Made by a program: the position numbers and the translations under genes. The notes beneath the pieces were generated by a model. That model made no database searches and had not been told where the DNA came from. It saw nothing but the letters and a program-made list of their open reading frames with translations. From Theobroma cacao (Eukaryota; Streptophyta; Magnoliopsida; Malvales; Malvaceae), in NCBI RefSeq assembly GCF_000208745.1, contig NC_030852.1, positions 31,202,969 through 31,266,968 of the forward strand: a stretch of DNA of 64,000 nucleotides, read 5' to 3'. Shown here piece by piece: positions 44,301 to 58,315 of the stretch (its first letter is position 1; each line of letters starts with the position of its first letter).

Positions 44301-44488
44301 ATGAAGTCCTTCAAAGCCTTGGGTTGATATTTCTTTGCCCAAGTGAATTTCCGCTGCTTTTTGGGAATCTCTTCCTTGGCAACTGAGTCATCAGACTGTC
44401 TGGCCTCCTCCGGCTTTCCTCTTTGTAAAAACTCTTCTTTCAATGAACTTGAATCAATCTTCTTCTTGTCCATGTTTGCTTTTGTCAT
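41322..44488 (-). pseudogene. RFC3-like clamp-loader AAA+ gene with stop codon in Walker A
   Basis: Eleven exons on the minus strand keep one frame: 44488-44264, 44134-44024, 43941-43909, 43673-43481, 43395-43217, 43125-42989, 42667-42572, 41975-41906, 41831-41754, 41666-41564, 41437-41322. The reading is 446 codons, with GT-AG junctions throughout. It starts with KFTWAKKYQPKALKDFICHR, a clamp-loader N-terminal box, and includes VIIDGFPGIGK, the P-loop. The next codon (TGA, 44075-44077) stops translation at codon 95 where RFC-like proteins have Arg. Further on, ETHNALTKQPP, AIVFHQAEKLS, VIFCCSDICKL and LRQAIRSLEATW match RFC3-type subunits. The Walker B Glu is Gln (HQAEKL) and the SRC motif is lost (TPLC). 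The start codon is the first ATG in frame after an upstream stop; an earlier 5' exon is not excluded. If the stop is real, this is a recent pseudogene. Confidence 0.8.
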
Positions 44489-45869
44489 CAAGGAAAACCT
44501 ATGCTCAGTATTTTCCTTTACCAATGCTAGGCAGTAAGGTGTTTGCTAATGCCATGGTGCTAAATCATCATCCGGATTCGAAGCACTTCCTCCAAAATTC
44601 AAGAGGGTAAAATCATCTTAAATTGAACGTTCAAGGTAATAGGAGAGGGTCAAAATTATGATACAATCCCTGGTTAGCAGCTTCAGTGTTCAATATCGAG
44701 TGGCAGTCTGCTGGTTTGATAATTTCTTAAGAAAGCAGTGGTCGGAGACATCAAAGCATGGTGACAACAAAGAGAACATGGAGAAACAAGCTACGATCCA
44801 AACCATGAGAGGAGCTTCTTGGCTACTTCTGGGGAATGGGGGAATATTTTTCTTTGTCATTTTTTACTGAAGGTGACGGACGCATATCAAAATCTTAGGA
44901 CAAACCATCTCAAATCATCAGGAAATGATTTGGGCACGAGCATTTTGTCCTACCATGTGTTTAGCTGCCATGCTGTTGAGAAATGGACAAATTTTATAGT
45001 TATCCAATGGTTTAGTTCTTTTTTTTTCCTAGTTTTCTCCTGAGAAATCAAAGACACTATTTGGCTTATGTGTTTCAGCCTCTTGCAAAAAAATCCTCAC
45101 TTATCTTTTCTTCTTTTTTTCTTCACAATTTAAACTGCCACTCCAAGCTTCTTGGAAATAAAATTACATGAAGAATAAAAGAGGGGTTTAATTGAATATT
45201 TCTAAATTCTTTAGGTATAAAATTTGGATTTATATCTGATGTACAGTTCAATATATGTGTAACATTCATACCCTATCACCTAATCATGAAAAGTCATTTC
45301 ATAAATGCATAAAAGTAAAAATTTAAGATTCATTCAAAATAAATATTTTTAAAATTATTAATATTTATTTTTGAGAATTCCTAATTTTAAAATTTATTTA
45401 TTACCGGAATGATAACATTTGATTCCTCCATAACCATATTGTATAAAATATATATACTAACGTTACATCAAATATAGACCCATAAAATTTAAGGTTAATC
45501 TCATCCTTGTCTCTAACAGTGAGTTGAGAAGCTGATTAAAATAAATGAATTTGGCTGTCATTTTGGGCCTATATCAGTACAGACTATTCCAGGCTACTTT
45601 TGGGCCTTTTGGGCTTTTTCCAAGTTGTTCCCTTGTTCCCCTCCTTTACGGGCTTGTGACCCATGGTTGTCAGTTAGGAGGCTAAGTCGGTCAAGTTTCG
45701 GTTACAAAACAGCGGGCCATCTAACCGATTACCAAAAACTGAACCTACAAAAAAAAAATCCCAAACAAATCTTAGCGGTTGTCTCCGTTCTTTCCTTCTC
45801 TTTTTCTTTCGGTTTTTCCTGATCCTAGGCAACACGAAACCGCGCATTCTGATTTTAAACTTTTCGTCG
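44489..45869. other. Divergent intergenic region between RFC3-like and PIG-W genes
   Basis: Probably holds both promoters. No TATA box assigned. Parts of 44650-45050 have open frames on either strand but no domain. A CT-rich run is at about 45928-45948 in intron 1 of the next gene. Confidence 0.45.
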
Positions 45870-48800
45870 ATGGATTCACTACCAAGATCTTTCAATGCCA
45901 ACAAGCACCTCAAAGAACAGTTACTCCCTTTCTCTCTCTCTCTCTCTGAGTTCTCTTCTTCTCCCTTTTCCTTCTTTGATTTTATAATAAATCTTAAATT
46001 TGTTTTTAAACCCTAACCTACAGATTCGTCAGCAATTTGACGGGATCGTCGATGCTAGAAATCTCCGCGCTTTTGACCACTGTCCCTGTAAGTTTTTAAC
46101 ACTTCAATTCCTTTTATTTATTTATTTCTCTAATAAATTTTTTTTTTGCATTCAGATTCTAGTACTTTTGCGGCCGTCCATCTGTTTTCAAGCCCTAACT
46201 GGTAAATTTATCGATTCTTTGACTTTTTTTTTTGCAAACTATTCTTAAATGTATTTTGTAAAATAATAAAGAGCTGAGAAATTTAAAAGTTTTTGCCATT
46301 CTACATTTCATATGAGCTTTTTTATGAATATGTTTCAACAGATGGTGATACCAAAGAGACCTCTTTAAAGAAAAATGATACTGCAATCGTTGCTTTTAAG
46401 AATTTAAAGGCTTACCTAGCCACATTAGTTATGGATTCTGTCTTCATTGTTCTTCCCACACTTTTACTTTTCACTGTAAGTATTCCCAACAAGCATTCGA
46501 AACATTTCGTTGGAATCCCAGAATTTCACTTTTGATTAACGTAATATTTATTGCATATGATAGGTTCTAGCTGAGTGGATATATGTATGGATGATTTTGT
46601 TATCGTTGTTGCTGATTTTCGTTATTGCAGGCAAAAGGTAGAACTTGTAAGTCGCTTGTACTTGTTACTTTAACTGTCATTAATCATTTTTCCATGGGGA
46701 ACCCATGGAGGTGGCATATATAAGTTTCTGTCTTTGATTTAAAAGTATATTAACTCAAAACCTTGCAATACAGATCTCCTCATTCGCCTTACTTGGAAGG
46801 ACCTAAATCTTTTAGGATGAGTATATCATCGTATAGGGTTGCTATGGTTAGTGTCTTACCTACTTCGGTATTCTTTATATTGTTGTCTATTGAATCAATT
46901 ATCTTTAATTTGTGTTAACTTTTTTTGAATAGAATAAATGTTGAGTGGGAAAATTATTGCAGATGTTTGTTACATGCTTGTGTATCTTGGCTGTTGACTT
47001 CAGAATATTTCCTAGAGAATTTGCTAAGACTGAGACTTATGGTACTAGCTTGGTAAGATATTGTCAAGCTATATCCTGTAATTGGTCATTAATAATTTTC
47101 TTTCAATCTTGTGCTTCTTTTTTCTTTCTTCGCTATCAATTTAGCATTAAGTAGATTGTAGTTCTTCTGTAAAGGGGAAAACCATGTTAACATTTTCATA
47201 CATAAATCTTTTGTTGTTATTGATCATACATAAAACTTTTGCTTGTATTTGCATCATAATTTTATGTTATTATCCTGGTGGCTAGCAATCTGAAAATTTT
47301 ATTAAGTAATGTTAGTGAACCTTGCATAATTTCGTCAGATGGACCTTGGAGTTGGCTCCTTTGTACTAGTGAATTCAATTGTTTCACGGCAAGCGCGAAA
47401 TGTCTCATCATCAATGTGAGTTATCCTTTGAAAATAGTTTTCCAGATGTTGGTATTAACTTGTTATGTATAATGCTTATCATTGTAAATTTTTTTCTTCT
47501 AAGCCTATGTTTATAACTGTGATGTCACAATTTTTGTTTTTGAGTTTGCAGTATATCTATATTAGGTATATGCTATGTCAGATTTATGTTGCACTAATTT
47601 TCTTAAATGCTTCTGAAGGGATTGGTGGAAGGCAGCCCTTAAATCTACGAGTCCACTACTACTGCTAGGATTTGCTAGACTTGTTTCTACAATGAGTGTG
47701 GACTATCAGGTAGAATATATTTCTTCATTCTTGACTTTTTGTAATCATAGTTGTTTGCAATGGCATATAATAAGTAGTTTTCCACATCTGCTTACTTAAT
47801 ATAAAGAATGGCATGTATCATCTTTACATGCTTTTGAGTGAAACAGATGGGATTTTGCAAGATGTGTAAATACATACTGCAAACCTGTTTGTATCCACAA
47901 GCAGAATTCCATCTGTATTTATTCAAACATTTTGCATAATTATTGTAGTATTTATACAAACTGGTTTGAGTTAATGATGTCTTTTTGAATGTTCACAATT
48001 CAACTATTCACCTGGTGATGATTATTACATGATTCTTTTTTTTTAATTCCATTTCTCCCTTGCAGGTACATGTGGGGGAATATGGAGTACACTGGAATTT
48101 CTTTTTCACACTTGCTGGTGTATCTATCCTTACATCCACAGTAAATGTTCCCTCAAAATATTCTGGAATTCTTGGTTCAGTAATTTTAGTTGGTATACCT
48201 TTCTATTGATCAAGTTTGTTGATATTTCTGGTAAATTCTGTTTGATTCTTCCTGTACAATAACTCGGCTTTCTAACTTGCAGGGTACCAAAGTTGGTTGA
48301 GCAGTGGGTTAAATGTGTATCTTCTTTCTAACAAAAGGGGAATGGATATCATAAGCAGAAACAAGGAGGGAATTTTTAGCATATTTGGTGAGGATAATTA
48401 GAAATATACCTTATGGTTTGTTGGTGTAAGCTGTATCGTAGTTTTTGTTTGCATTTGCAATTTTATTCTTAGCTATGTTCTTTGTAAGATTCCTGTGATC
48501 CCAATTCCTGAGCAAAAATAACAAACTGTATTTTTTGCATGATGAGGTTGATCTTTGATTCAAATCTCACCAAAAAAAGAAGCTTGTATTAATTTGAGGG
48601 AAATTGGAAAGGATGGAAAAGGGAATTCCCTAGATTAATTTTAATAACATTTATTCCATTGGAGATCTGTGTCTTCTTGACTTGTTCCACAAAATAATAG
48701 ATTGGTCATTGTTCTATTCATCTAAAGAGAGAAAAATGGTTTTGCAATCTGTGCAATCCCTTTGATTTTTTTTTTTGTACTGCTTGTCAGCACATCATCC

Positions 48801-50528
48801 ATGCAATGTTTTCTGAAGTAATTATTTGTTGTCGTTCCCAGGATACTGGGGTATGTATCTTATTGGTGTTCAGGTGGGCTACTACCTCTTCTTTGGAAAT
48901 CATTCCTCTGTCATGCTGAGAAGCAACAATGGAACACGAATTAGAGTCTGGCTTCTTTCTATTCTGTTTTGGTATGTACTAACTCACAAATGATTTTTGT
49001 TACCCCAATATTGGTGTGTCCGTTCCCAACAAATTGATTGCTCATAAGGTGACCTGATCAATTTCCTCAATGTCTGTTGCAGGATTCTAACTGTGCTTCT
49101 AGACAGGCATGTTGAAAGAATTTCACGTAGAATGGTAGGATATATTTATAATGAGATTTACTATTTTATAGAACTATCTTTGCAATTAAAAATCATGAAA
49201 GCACTTGTTTCAATTTCTGCAGTGCAACCTGCCTTATGTTACTTGGGTGCTGGCTCAAAATCTGCAGGTTATTCTTATTTCCTCCATTATTTAAATATTT
49301 CAAGAATTTAATGGCAATGTTCATCATCTTATGTGGTATTAAGCTCATGAAATATAGAAGCTGTCATTGATTTTTTTGATTTAAAATATATAAGATCAGG
49401 ACTTAATTATTTACAGAATAATTTAATGTTTATCTTTCTTTATGTAGTTTTATTTTTAGTTGTGATTGGGCACTTAATTGAACTATTGGTTTCTTAGTGT
49501 AGTATCTGTTTTCACATTGCATGGAATCTCAAAATGTACAGCTCTAGTATGGTTTTTGTGTATAAAAAGAGGCTTGGATGATGGTTCAATGTGTTATTTA
49601 TGTCAACTATTTGTTTGAGTGAAAAAAAAGAAGGGCATTCTTTGACTTTGAGCAATTTTCCCTTTCTTTTAAGAAATGTATAATTTGACGGTGCTGTGAA
49701 ACTTAGTTGGACATGTCTACGTCTATGTGTTGTGCAGAAATGGTGAGACTTTGAGGAAAATTTTTTTGTTTTGGCTTAGTGCTCCTCATCCCAACATTGA
49801 TAGGAATCACAGAATCAAGTATCAACCATGACATGGATAGAAATTTTTCAGTCGAAATTATCCACATTTGTTCTACATCGGTCTCTCAAGAGAAGAACTT
49901 CACTCTTCAGAAACTTGTTACCCAAAGTGAGCCCATGTCAATTTACCTCCTTTTGTGTCTTTAATATAATCCTCTAACAGAGATGCAATTAATCATGAAA
50001 GAGAGCTGAAATGCTTGCTGAGGTTTCACATTAATTATGAGACTTTGCAAATCCAAATAATAGAAATATGTCCTAGTCGTTTTGAATTGTGATGGATGTT
50101 TATAGTTTTAATATTATCCATAGTCACATGTAGTGCATGGCTAACAAAAAGTTTACCCTTGTTTCAGCTTTTAGCAATACTAATGCTTTCTGATTATGTC
50201 CCTGGGAGCAAAATGTCAGCTCTTGAAAAGGCATTTGATCGGAATTTATTGGCTTCCTTTCTGCTGGTAAAGGAAACATCCTTTCTTTCACTCGCTTGTG
50301 TGCTAATAAAATCATTGTCTTTCTCCTCAGGCTCAAAGAAATAACAGAACAGGTTTTCTTGCTTTATTTATGCAGGCTAATGTGCTCACAGGGCTGGTAA
50401 ACTTGTTTGTGGATACGCTGTTTGCCTCCTCAGTATCAGCTCTTCTAATCCTGATTTCCTATGCTTTGACTTTGTCTGTTGTCATGGGAATAGTAGATTT
50501 TTATGGTGTTAGGTTAAAATTTTGGTAG
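45870..50528 (+). CDS. PIGW: GPI-anchor inositol acyltransferase (PIG-W/GWT1 family)
   Basis: Sixteen exons: 45870-45919, 46024-46087, 46156-46201, 46342-46475, 46564-46637, 46774-46846, 46963-47052, 47339-47415, 47619-47709, 48066-48192, 48283-48387, 48842-48971, 49083-49134, 49223-49267, 50168-50266, 50376-50528. The frame stays open through every junction, giving 469 residues, the family's usual length. It starts [18 protein letters not shown] and [20 protein letters not shown], conserved in plant and yeast GWT1-type proteins. Many hydrophobic helices follow (for example [17 protein letters not shown]). The core includes [34 protein letters not shown] and [15 protein letters not shown] acylates the inositol of glucosaminyl-PI in the ER membrane, an early step of GPI-anchor synthesis. 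Orthology is by motif recognition. Confidence 0.92.
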
Positions 50529-52823
50529 GTCGACCACCGTTCTATCTGTTCAAAATGTTTTATGAAAGCTGTAATGAATTAATTCGGTTTTGTTGTGCAT
50601 TTGAAACAAACCACAAATTCATAGTTGATATTGTCTCTCTATCCAATGCTACTCTGGTTGACAGATTATTAATATTATGGCCCCTTAAAAGACCAAGCAT
50701 GCCCATGATCAAACACATGGAAATGCACATGCATGTCCATGTCATGTTGTGCATGTATACGCCCATGTGGCACATCTCATCATTGGATGAACACAATTCA
50801 CAACTAATAGAATGATGGCATGTCTCTATCGTAAGTAGTTTTGGAGTTTCTGAGGTGTAGATAAATACTGACTCTTTTATTTGTACGCAAAAGAACAATG
50901 CTGGAGAGGAAAATCTACTAAAAACTTAGCCAATTAGTATGAAAAAGGGGGGTTAGAAATTAGATTATGGAAGATTGCTAAAGTGTACTTTGGTGTAGGA
51001 AGCTGACGGCACATGGATAACTCTGCAGTGGGTCTGACAAAATTGGACCACAGTCCAAGGTCTTCCACCCTCCTCCACCAGTCCTCTACACCAGATAAGG
51101 CGACAATTCCCTGTGTTTCTTGTCTCTCTCTTTCTCTCTCTCTGTCTCGTGCACACGCGCTTGTGCAAGCATAGGTATATTCTTTTACGCATATACGAAT
51201 TCGTATTTATGTTTTAGACAAATTGACATGTATCTATTACACAGACACCGGCATGCAAAGTAGTAGCAATGACTCAACGTTTTCTTATATCATTTTAACC
51301 ATAAAAGGCACCCCCTATTGTTAAAATTCGATTAATAGGTGTTCATATCATCGTTCACGGACGAATTAGAAATATACTATAGATTAAAACAAAAGTAACA
51401 ACACAGGACCCGATATACCAATTGAATTATTGTTTTAAAATCAACCTTCGTAATTATTGAAAATGGGTAGTAAAACCATACTTATTGCTTTTTTTGTTGT
51501 GTAGTTGGTACCATGATAGCTAGCATTATATACAAAGAGAGCAACCCAAGCACAGAGCATTCGTATCAGCATGTTTTGATGTTTGGCACAAAGTTGCAAA
51601 TTCCATTATGACTCTGTCAAGCCTCTAATAAGCAAAATTTTCACAACGCAAGCAATCATTATTCACAAACGTTTGTTTAGCAATTTTTTTCATAAGATTT
51701 TTGGGCTGGTTTTTTGGTCCTTTTGCCTTGTTTTTGACTAATATCAGTCATTTTTGGATCATTATTTTACTGAACTTTGGGTCATCAATCATTTTCAATT
51801 ACATATTTATTTATTTATTTACCATTGTCCTTTTTTCCATAATTATTTTCGGTACATTTGAAGATAAAATTGATTGGGAAAAGAGGATTTGAATATCAGA
51901 AACATCTCATGTCCTTCATGGAGGAGAAGCACGAGAGGCTAAGCGGCTACTCCTTCGGTGCAGCTTCTCATTTCATGAATATCTCGCTTTCAAAATGCTG
52001 ACATCATCGGTATGGGTGCTTTCCAGTGATCATGAAAGTGCTGAAAAAACTCACTTTCCATAAATCTAATAGGCCTTTAATTTAACCTAAGCCCTGATTG
52101 TCATGGGTTTGCAGTCCTGTAGCCGATTCCACTGATTCTCACATTTCCATTACTTGCATTGTCTGAATGGCAAAGTCAGATGATAAGCGGCCTAGGTAGA
52201 ATCCAATTTTCATGAACCAAACTAGAAAATTCAGGAAAAATATTTTGCCAATTATGCTGCAGAGATGGGTTGTCAAGCACATGTTAAACTTTCCATGTAA
52301 ATAATGTGTATGAGAATCTAGGGTGCGTGAGCCAGTCCTTTTTTTCTCTGCAAAAAACAACACAGATTTGAATGTGAAGAGTAGCTTTTACCCAGCTTGT
52401 TGTGTTGTTGGTATGCATATTTCAATATAGATTTGGGTCCCCCACACACTCCATTGCAGAGGCTGTGCCAGTATTGACAGAATCTATGAAATCGGGAAGA
52501 CAAAACCCAAAACAAGGATGAGTGAAGAGCTTCTTTCTTTTTCCCTCACTTTTTGTTTGCAGAAAAGAACTTCTCCTTTTCCCTGCCCCTCTCACGTGCA
52601 CCATATATATCTTTCTCTCTCTATACATTACCCTACCGAAACCCCAAAGCCAAAGCCCCTCCTAGCCTCATTTTAACCTCTCTTTCGTCTCTCCATCTCT
52701 CTCTCAAAATTTCAAGCGCTGCTGGTTTTGTGCTAGCAAGTGACTTTTGTCTTTAGAATGAAACTAGGAGCAAGTTTCCAGTATTTCAAGTCATATTATT
52801 CGGAGGTGTAGATTGCGGAGAAA
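50529..52823. other. Intergenic: 3' UTR of PIG-W, spacer, promoter of bHLH gene
   Basis: No gene recognised. A CT-rich microsatellite lies at about 51120-51150. Upstream of the bHLH gene, TATATATCTTTCTCTCTC (about 52605-52622) and further CT-rich sequence are candidate core promoter and 5' UTR. Confidence 0.5.
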
Positions 52824-54910
52824 ATGGCACTTGAAACTCTTTCTTCCAACGAGCTGTTAAACTTCATTATCTATGACACTATATCTGCAACCCCATATAG
52901 CAGCCATGACTCTTTAGTCACTGATTTCTCATTGGAAAATGGCTTCAGTACTTCCCAAGAACAAGCTAGTTCTTTGAATTGCTTTCCCCTGGTGACTCCG
53001 CAATGCCGCTCAACAGGAGTGGAAGCTACTGACCGGAGGCCGAACTTGGCTGTTCAAGGTAGGAAAAAGAGAAGGAGAAAGCCGCGGGTTTGCAAGAACA
53101 AGGAAGAGGCTGAAACACAAAGAATGACTCACATTGCTGTTGAGAGAAACAGGCGAAAGCAGATGAATGAGCATCTGGCTGTTTTACGCTCCCTCATGCC
53201 TGAATCTTATGTCCAAAGGGTTCGTCTTCTCCATCCTTTTTCTTTGATCATTCTTGAAGCATGGTTCAATGTTATAATGTTTTCTTTTTCCTGTTAACTC
53301 CACTACATTACCATATATTATTTAATTACTGAATCCATTTCTTTAAGAAAAATTGCTTCTCCAAGGTTTAAATAATTGAGACGATATACTTGAGTTGTAG
53401 AACTGTGATGTGATTCAGTACAGTTCTCCAAAAGTCAGGACTGATTGGATTCTAAAGCTAAATAATAGTCTGGCATAATGCTGGCAGCAAAATTTATCAG
53501 AACTAGTCAAGATAAAGTTCAGCTAGAATTGGCAAATATTAAAAGAATACTATTATTGCCTTTTGCTATACTTTGGATTATTCTCTTGTTTGCTAGTCAT
53601 GTAACAACTGAAATTATAGAAGAAAAAAGCTGTTCCCATAACATCATGGAAATAGAAATTTATAAGGATATTGCAAAAGTGACCAGCTTTCTCCTTTATT
53701 ATGATTTCACAAGAATTCCATCACCCCAATCATGATGGTCACAGCTTTACTTTCATTTGCGGTTTCAATATTTTCATCCCCTAGTTTGAAGTTATAACCC
53801 TTAAAACATAAATGATTGTTTTAATTGTGTAGGGTGATCAAGCGTCCATAGTTGGTGGTGCCATAGAGTTTGTCAAGGAACTTGAGCATCTTCTGCAAAC
53901 CCTGGAAGCTCAAAAGCTTCAGGTACTGCAACAAGTACGACCAGCCAGCGAAGGAACCACCAACTCCAAACTGCTACCACCACCACCGCCACCATTTGCA
54001 CAATTTTTCATGTTCCCTCAGTACACCTGGTCTCAGATCCCTAGCAAATTTACATCAAAGACCAAGGCATCAATAGCGGATATTGAGGTGACTCTGATTG
54101 AAACTCATGCTAATCTTCGAATCCTGTCAAGAAAAGGTCCCAGGCATCTTTCCAAGCTTGTTGCTGGTTTTCAGTCACTTTGCCTTTCCATCCTCCACCT
54201 TAGCGTCACAACCATGTATCCATTAGTTCTCTACTCTATCAGTGCGAAGGTAATATGTCAAGATATGCACTTTTTTCCCCCCATCACCGCCATCTTTCCT
54301 TTTTAAGAAAAATAATATTCCCTTGAAATTTCAGAATACTCCTAGTATCAAAAATCTGTAGTCACTGCAGATTTTATCCGAATAAATATATAAAATGGTT
54401 TCAAAGAAATTAAAAATTGATTTATAATATGGTTAGTCCATCCATATTTTGATTTCCTTAATTTGAGCAATAAATAGCCTAGTCGAGATGGTCTTCAATT
54501 ATTATAACACGGTGGTGTGGGCAAGTGCTGTCTCTTCACCTGGCATATACTTTTGTTTTTCCCTTGGATAGGAAAAATGTCATTTTCCACAAGTTTAGAA
54601 AAATCAAATAAATTTTTAGAAGTTATAGTAGTACTTAATGGCCTTGAAATTATTTTCATATGGGGAAAGATGGCAAAGAAGAAAGATTGTTTTTTTCTCA
54701 CTTACTACTGGTGCTTCCTTTGTTTAATTGGCAAAACGTCTTCGTCTGTATAATTTCAGAAACTCTCACATGCACAGTTTTGGGCTAAAATTCGAAACAT
54801 TCTGAATGCAGGTTGAAGAAGGATGCCAACTCAGTTCAGTAGATGACATAGCAGGGGCAGTTCACCACATGCTCAGAATTATTGAGGAAGACGAAACTGC
54901 CTTATGTTGA
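52824..54910 (+). CDS. bHLH transcription factor, subfamily Ia (bHLH94/96/70-like)
   Basis: Three exons, 52824-53219, 53833-54249 and 54812-54910, in frame, 303 residues. The N terminus is Ser/Thr-rich; a Lys/Arg-rich stretch ([10 protein letters not shown], residues 79-88) may be a nuclear localisation signal. The basic region is [15 protein letters not shown] (101-115), with the His-Glu-Arg pattern of E-box binders, then helix 1, a loop and helix 2 ([20 protein letters not shown]). The first intron splits the domain after ESYVQR, the usual Ia position. The C-terminal ACT-like domain includes [17 protein letters not shown] and [16 protein letters not shown]. Subfamily Ia contains SPCH, MUTE and FAMA plus bHLH57/67/70/71/94/96/99; the long N terminus and sequence fit the latter group. 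Precise orthology was not tested. Confidence 0.91.
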
Positions 54911-57803
54911 TCAACTTGTGCTAGCTTACCCAAATTATCCCTTAGGTTTATGGTGAAATCCCATAATGCCATCAATTTTTTTTCTTCACTTTTTTTTTTT
55001 ATTTGAGAGAGAGAGTGGGTGGATTCTGGCCTTCTGGGTTGGGTTGGGTTGGGTTGTCAAGAGTTTCTGCAATTTTCTTTTTTTTTTTTTTTGGTTTAGT
55101 TTTTATTGTTCCTGTATGTAGTTTGAGTCAAATGAAAAGTGTGTTTTGAGTTTTTTTCTTAGTCTTGAATTGCCAGGATGTTCATCTGGTAAAGTAGGAT
55201 GTTTTATTAAGAGTGCATCAAAATAGAAACTTTGTTAATTACTACTTGTTTTTCCCTTTAAAAGCCAATGGGGATGGTCTCTCAGGTCCCATGCATGCTT
55301 ACAATACGCTTTGTTTTACATATGAACCTGCAGCTGGCTTGCCTCTATCCCGTCTCCCAATAATGAATTAACCACACTTTCCAGTTCCACAGGTTGTCGA
55401 GAGTTCTTGATTCTATTGCATTCCTGTCTTTTGCACTACAATCCTTAAGCTTAATCCTATTAGATTAAAATTTAGGGTCATGAAATATATAGCATGGATA
55501 TATATGTGAATGTTGAGATCTTGAGTGAAAAGAATTTTCTTTTTTTCTTTTAAGTTGAAGGAATGTTGAGACAATATTAAAGATAGTTTTGTAGGTTGTT
55601 CAGACAAGATATCTCTCACTCAGTGTATTAATGTAGTAAGAAAAACAACTTCGCAACCGAAAATTCACTAGAAAATTAAATGAAGTTTTTACTAGCTAGG
55701 TCTATTCTAGAAAATTAACTTAGTTCAAGACAAGAAAATGGCATCCATTGGTGTAATTGTAATTGGTCATGAAACTATTAAATTTCTTGGTATCTCTACC
55801 TTGATACATAACGTTTACCCTTGTGAATTTAAAATTGTATGTACTGGTGAATAGATGTTTCAGCAGGAAGGCAGGCCATTCTTATACATGTTGTAAGGAA
55901 TTGCCAGTGAAAACACCTTGGAAAAAAGTCTCACAAATTAAATTAACTTTGTTTGTTTTGTTCAATACCTTGTAAGAAAATCCAAGTACACAAGCACTTG
56001 ATTGGCTGGCCCAATGTGTCTTATCTCTCTCTTCTCACACAAGAAGACAAATTTTCATTTCTTTGGTTTTTAATCTCGGTGAAGGAAATGGAAGGTTGAC
56101 ATTCACAGAAGTTGTGCTGCAAGGGCCGGCCGGGAGGGGAGTGTGGCCTTGGGAAAAGTGATAGGGTTTTGTAGTTTACAAGAGAAAAGACGCAGAGGGT
56201 AAGAGGTTTTCGTGGGATCGACACATCTTTCCTTTCAGCCTTCATTTTTGTTTCTTTGTGTAGCAAGAATCTGTACCTTCATTAAGACTTATGTCTTCTT
56301 GTGTTATTAGACAGGGACGTCGGCGGATGGATCTGGACAAAGTTACCCTTACATTACTACTATATTAACTTTGTTTCAAGCAGTAATCTTTATTTGGTGA
56401 AACTAACAGATTAGAACATTGAACTGGAAATAGATAAAATGGCTTCAAAGTGTGCATCTGTGTGATTTTTTTCAAATGATATAGAACAAGTCTGAAAACA
56501 TCATCCATAGTCAATGTTGCACTTTAGCCCATTTTAGTTCAGACACACCCTCATTATCTTAAAGGCTCTTATTTCTTTTCCTTTTTCAATGTGAGATTCT
56601 ATACTGCATACACAGGTTTTCTCATGCGTTCCTCCTAAAATTTACCTCCATGATGAACAATGTTTGTAACAACATATCCTAGTTGATTTTTGACGATGTT
56701 TGTTTTTCCCTTTAATGGAAATTTGAAAGTTAAATAAATTGTCTAAGCTAATAAATTTAAAATAAAATATTTACGTACATATATGTACCGAAAAATTTAC
56801 ATTTACATTTACAGTTAAAAATAAAATACGTGCATATCGATTGTATAAACTTACACTTACATTTAGCTCGAAATACGATTGGCTTTCTTTGTAAAGAAAT
56901 TTTTTTTCTCCTTTTAAGGAATTGCCAACACACATGATTGTCTGTATTTTGTTTGTACAATGTCATACAACAGTATCTTATTTAAACACTGTCTCCTCTC
57001 CAAGTCCTTGTTAACCACATTTGTCACTAGGAAACTTTTCCATGCAGCTTTCTCTTTGCACATTACCCTTTTTGTGCTTGTTTTTTTAATTTGGAAAGGC
57101 TACATTCCATATGTGTAATTACTCATGCCTTATCTGTCATTGCAAAATGTGATAAGTACCATTTTTGCTACTTAGTCATGTTAATATGTATGTAACACAT
57201 ATCTATGTATGACCATGCATGTGGAACATATTGCCAAATGAAACATGGAGCAAACAGGACTCAACAATCAAATAAAAAGGAAAAAAAATTTGTATTTGAT
57301 GTATCATCATTGAATAAATTTTATACATTATCAGTACATTAAATTTTGTTATGTATAAATAATATACACAGACAATAACAAACTTTTAGGCCCCAATTTG
57401 TTGGCCTAGGAACTCATTTGGGCCAGAAGAAGCAAGCTCTTCTTGAACCCATTGTCTAATGGACTTCGGTCTTAGTCTGGGCTAAAGATAATTTGGATTA
57501 AAAAGACCAAAAAATGGGCTGTTCAACATTCCCAGAGCCTCATCTCTCTAAGAACACATCAGGCCGAGAAAATTAAATCTACCTGTAGGGGGATGAATGA
57601 TCTGACTTGGAAATTCCCTCTAGACGTGAAAACAATTAGGACCATCACTTGTTTAGCAAAAACCATGTTAATCTAATAAAATTCTTGTACCATGGTTAGG
57701 TCGGGATGAGTGTATATCCAAAAATACCCGCCCCCCAGTGACTTAAATTTAATCATATTCGACTTATTAAAAAGAAAAAAAATTCAAACATAAAGTTAAA
57801 TTC

Positions 57804-57853
<50 letters not shown>

Positions 57854-58315
57854 GTTTGTTTGTTTGCTGTAGATTTGCGGTAAAAGGACTTAGGCTGGTT
57901 ATATTATAGATTTGTATGGTTGATGATGATGGATATGTTTTGCTTTTGTATCTTCCTGATTTCTTGTTTACTTTTATTTCTTTCCTCCAGTTCCCATTTA
58001 GATACATCAAGGAGTACTTTGGTATCAAACCAATGGTCAGGAAAGAAAGTTTGTATGTATCGAATTGATAGAAAGTGGAAGCAAATTGTAACCAGGAAGT
58101 AGAAGCAATGGGAAAAAGAAAGAAATATTACTGACAAATTACACATTGAGATGTCTTTGGATTTCATAAGAAGATTAATATATAGTCCTTACTTAGGCTA
58201 ACAGAGTATCTACATCAATAAATAGATATAAATGTAAGACAGTCACACAAAATCTCTTTACCTCTTCATGATTATACTGCTATGAATATGATCGGTTTCT
58301 GTCAGAAAGCTATAT
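54911..58315. other. Intergenic spacer, 3' UTRs of convergent genes
   Basis: About 3.4 kb with no recognised gene or element. Short direct repeats of GGGTT (55036-55056) and TTTACA units (about 56796-56812) were seen. A compound microsatellite is annotated separately. Open frames here lack domains. Confidence 0.6.
57805..57869. repeat. Compound microsatellite (TA)n(TGTA)n(TTTG)n
   Basis: About 18 TA dinucleotides, then three TGTA units, then three TTTG units, read directly. Confidence 0.95.

Noticed and set aside
55036..55056. Short GGGTT tandem repeat resembling telomeric repeat
   Set aside because: Only four units and not the plant TTTAGGG unit; a simple repeat in a 3' flank.
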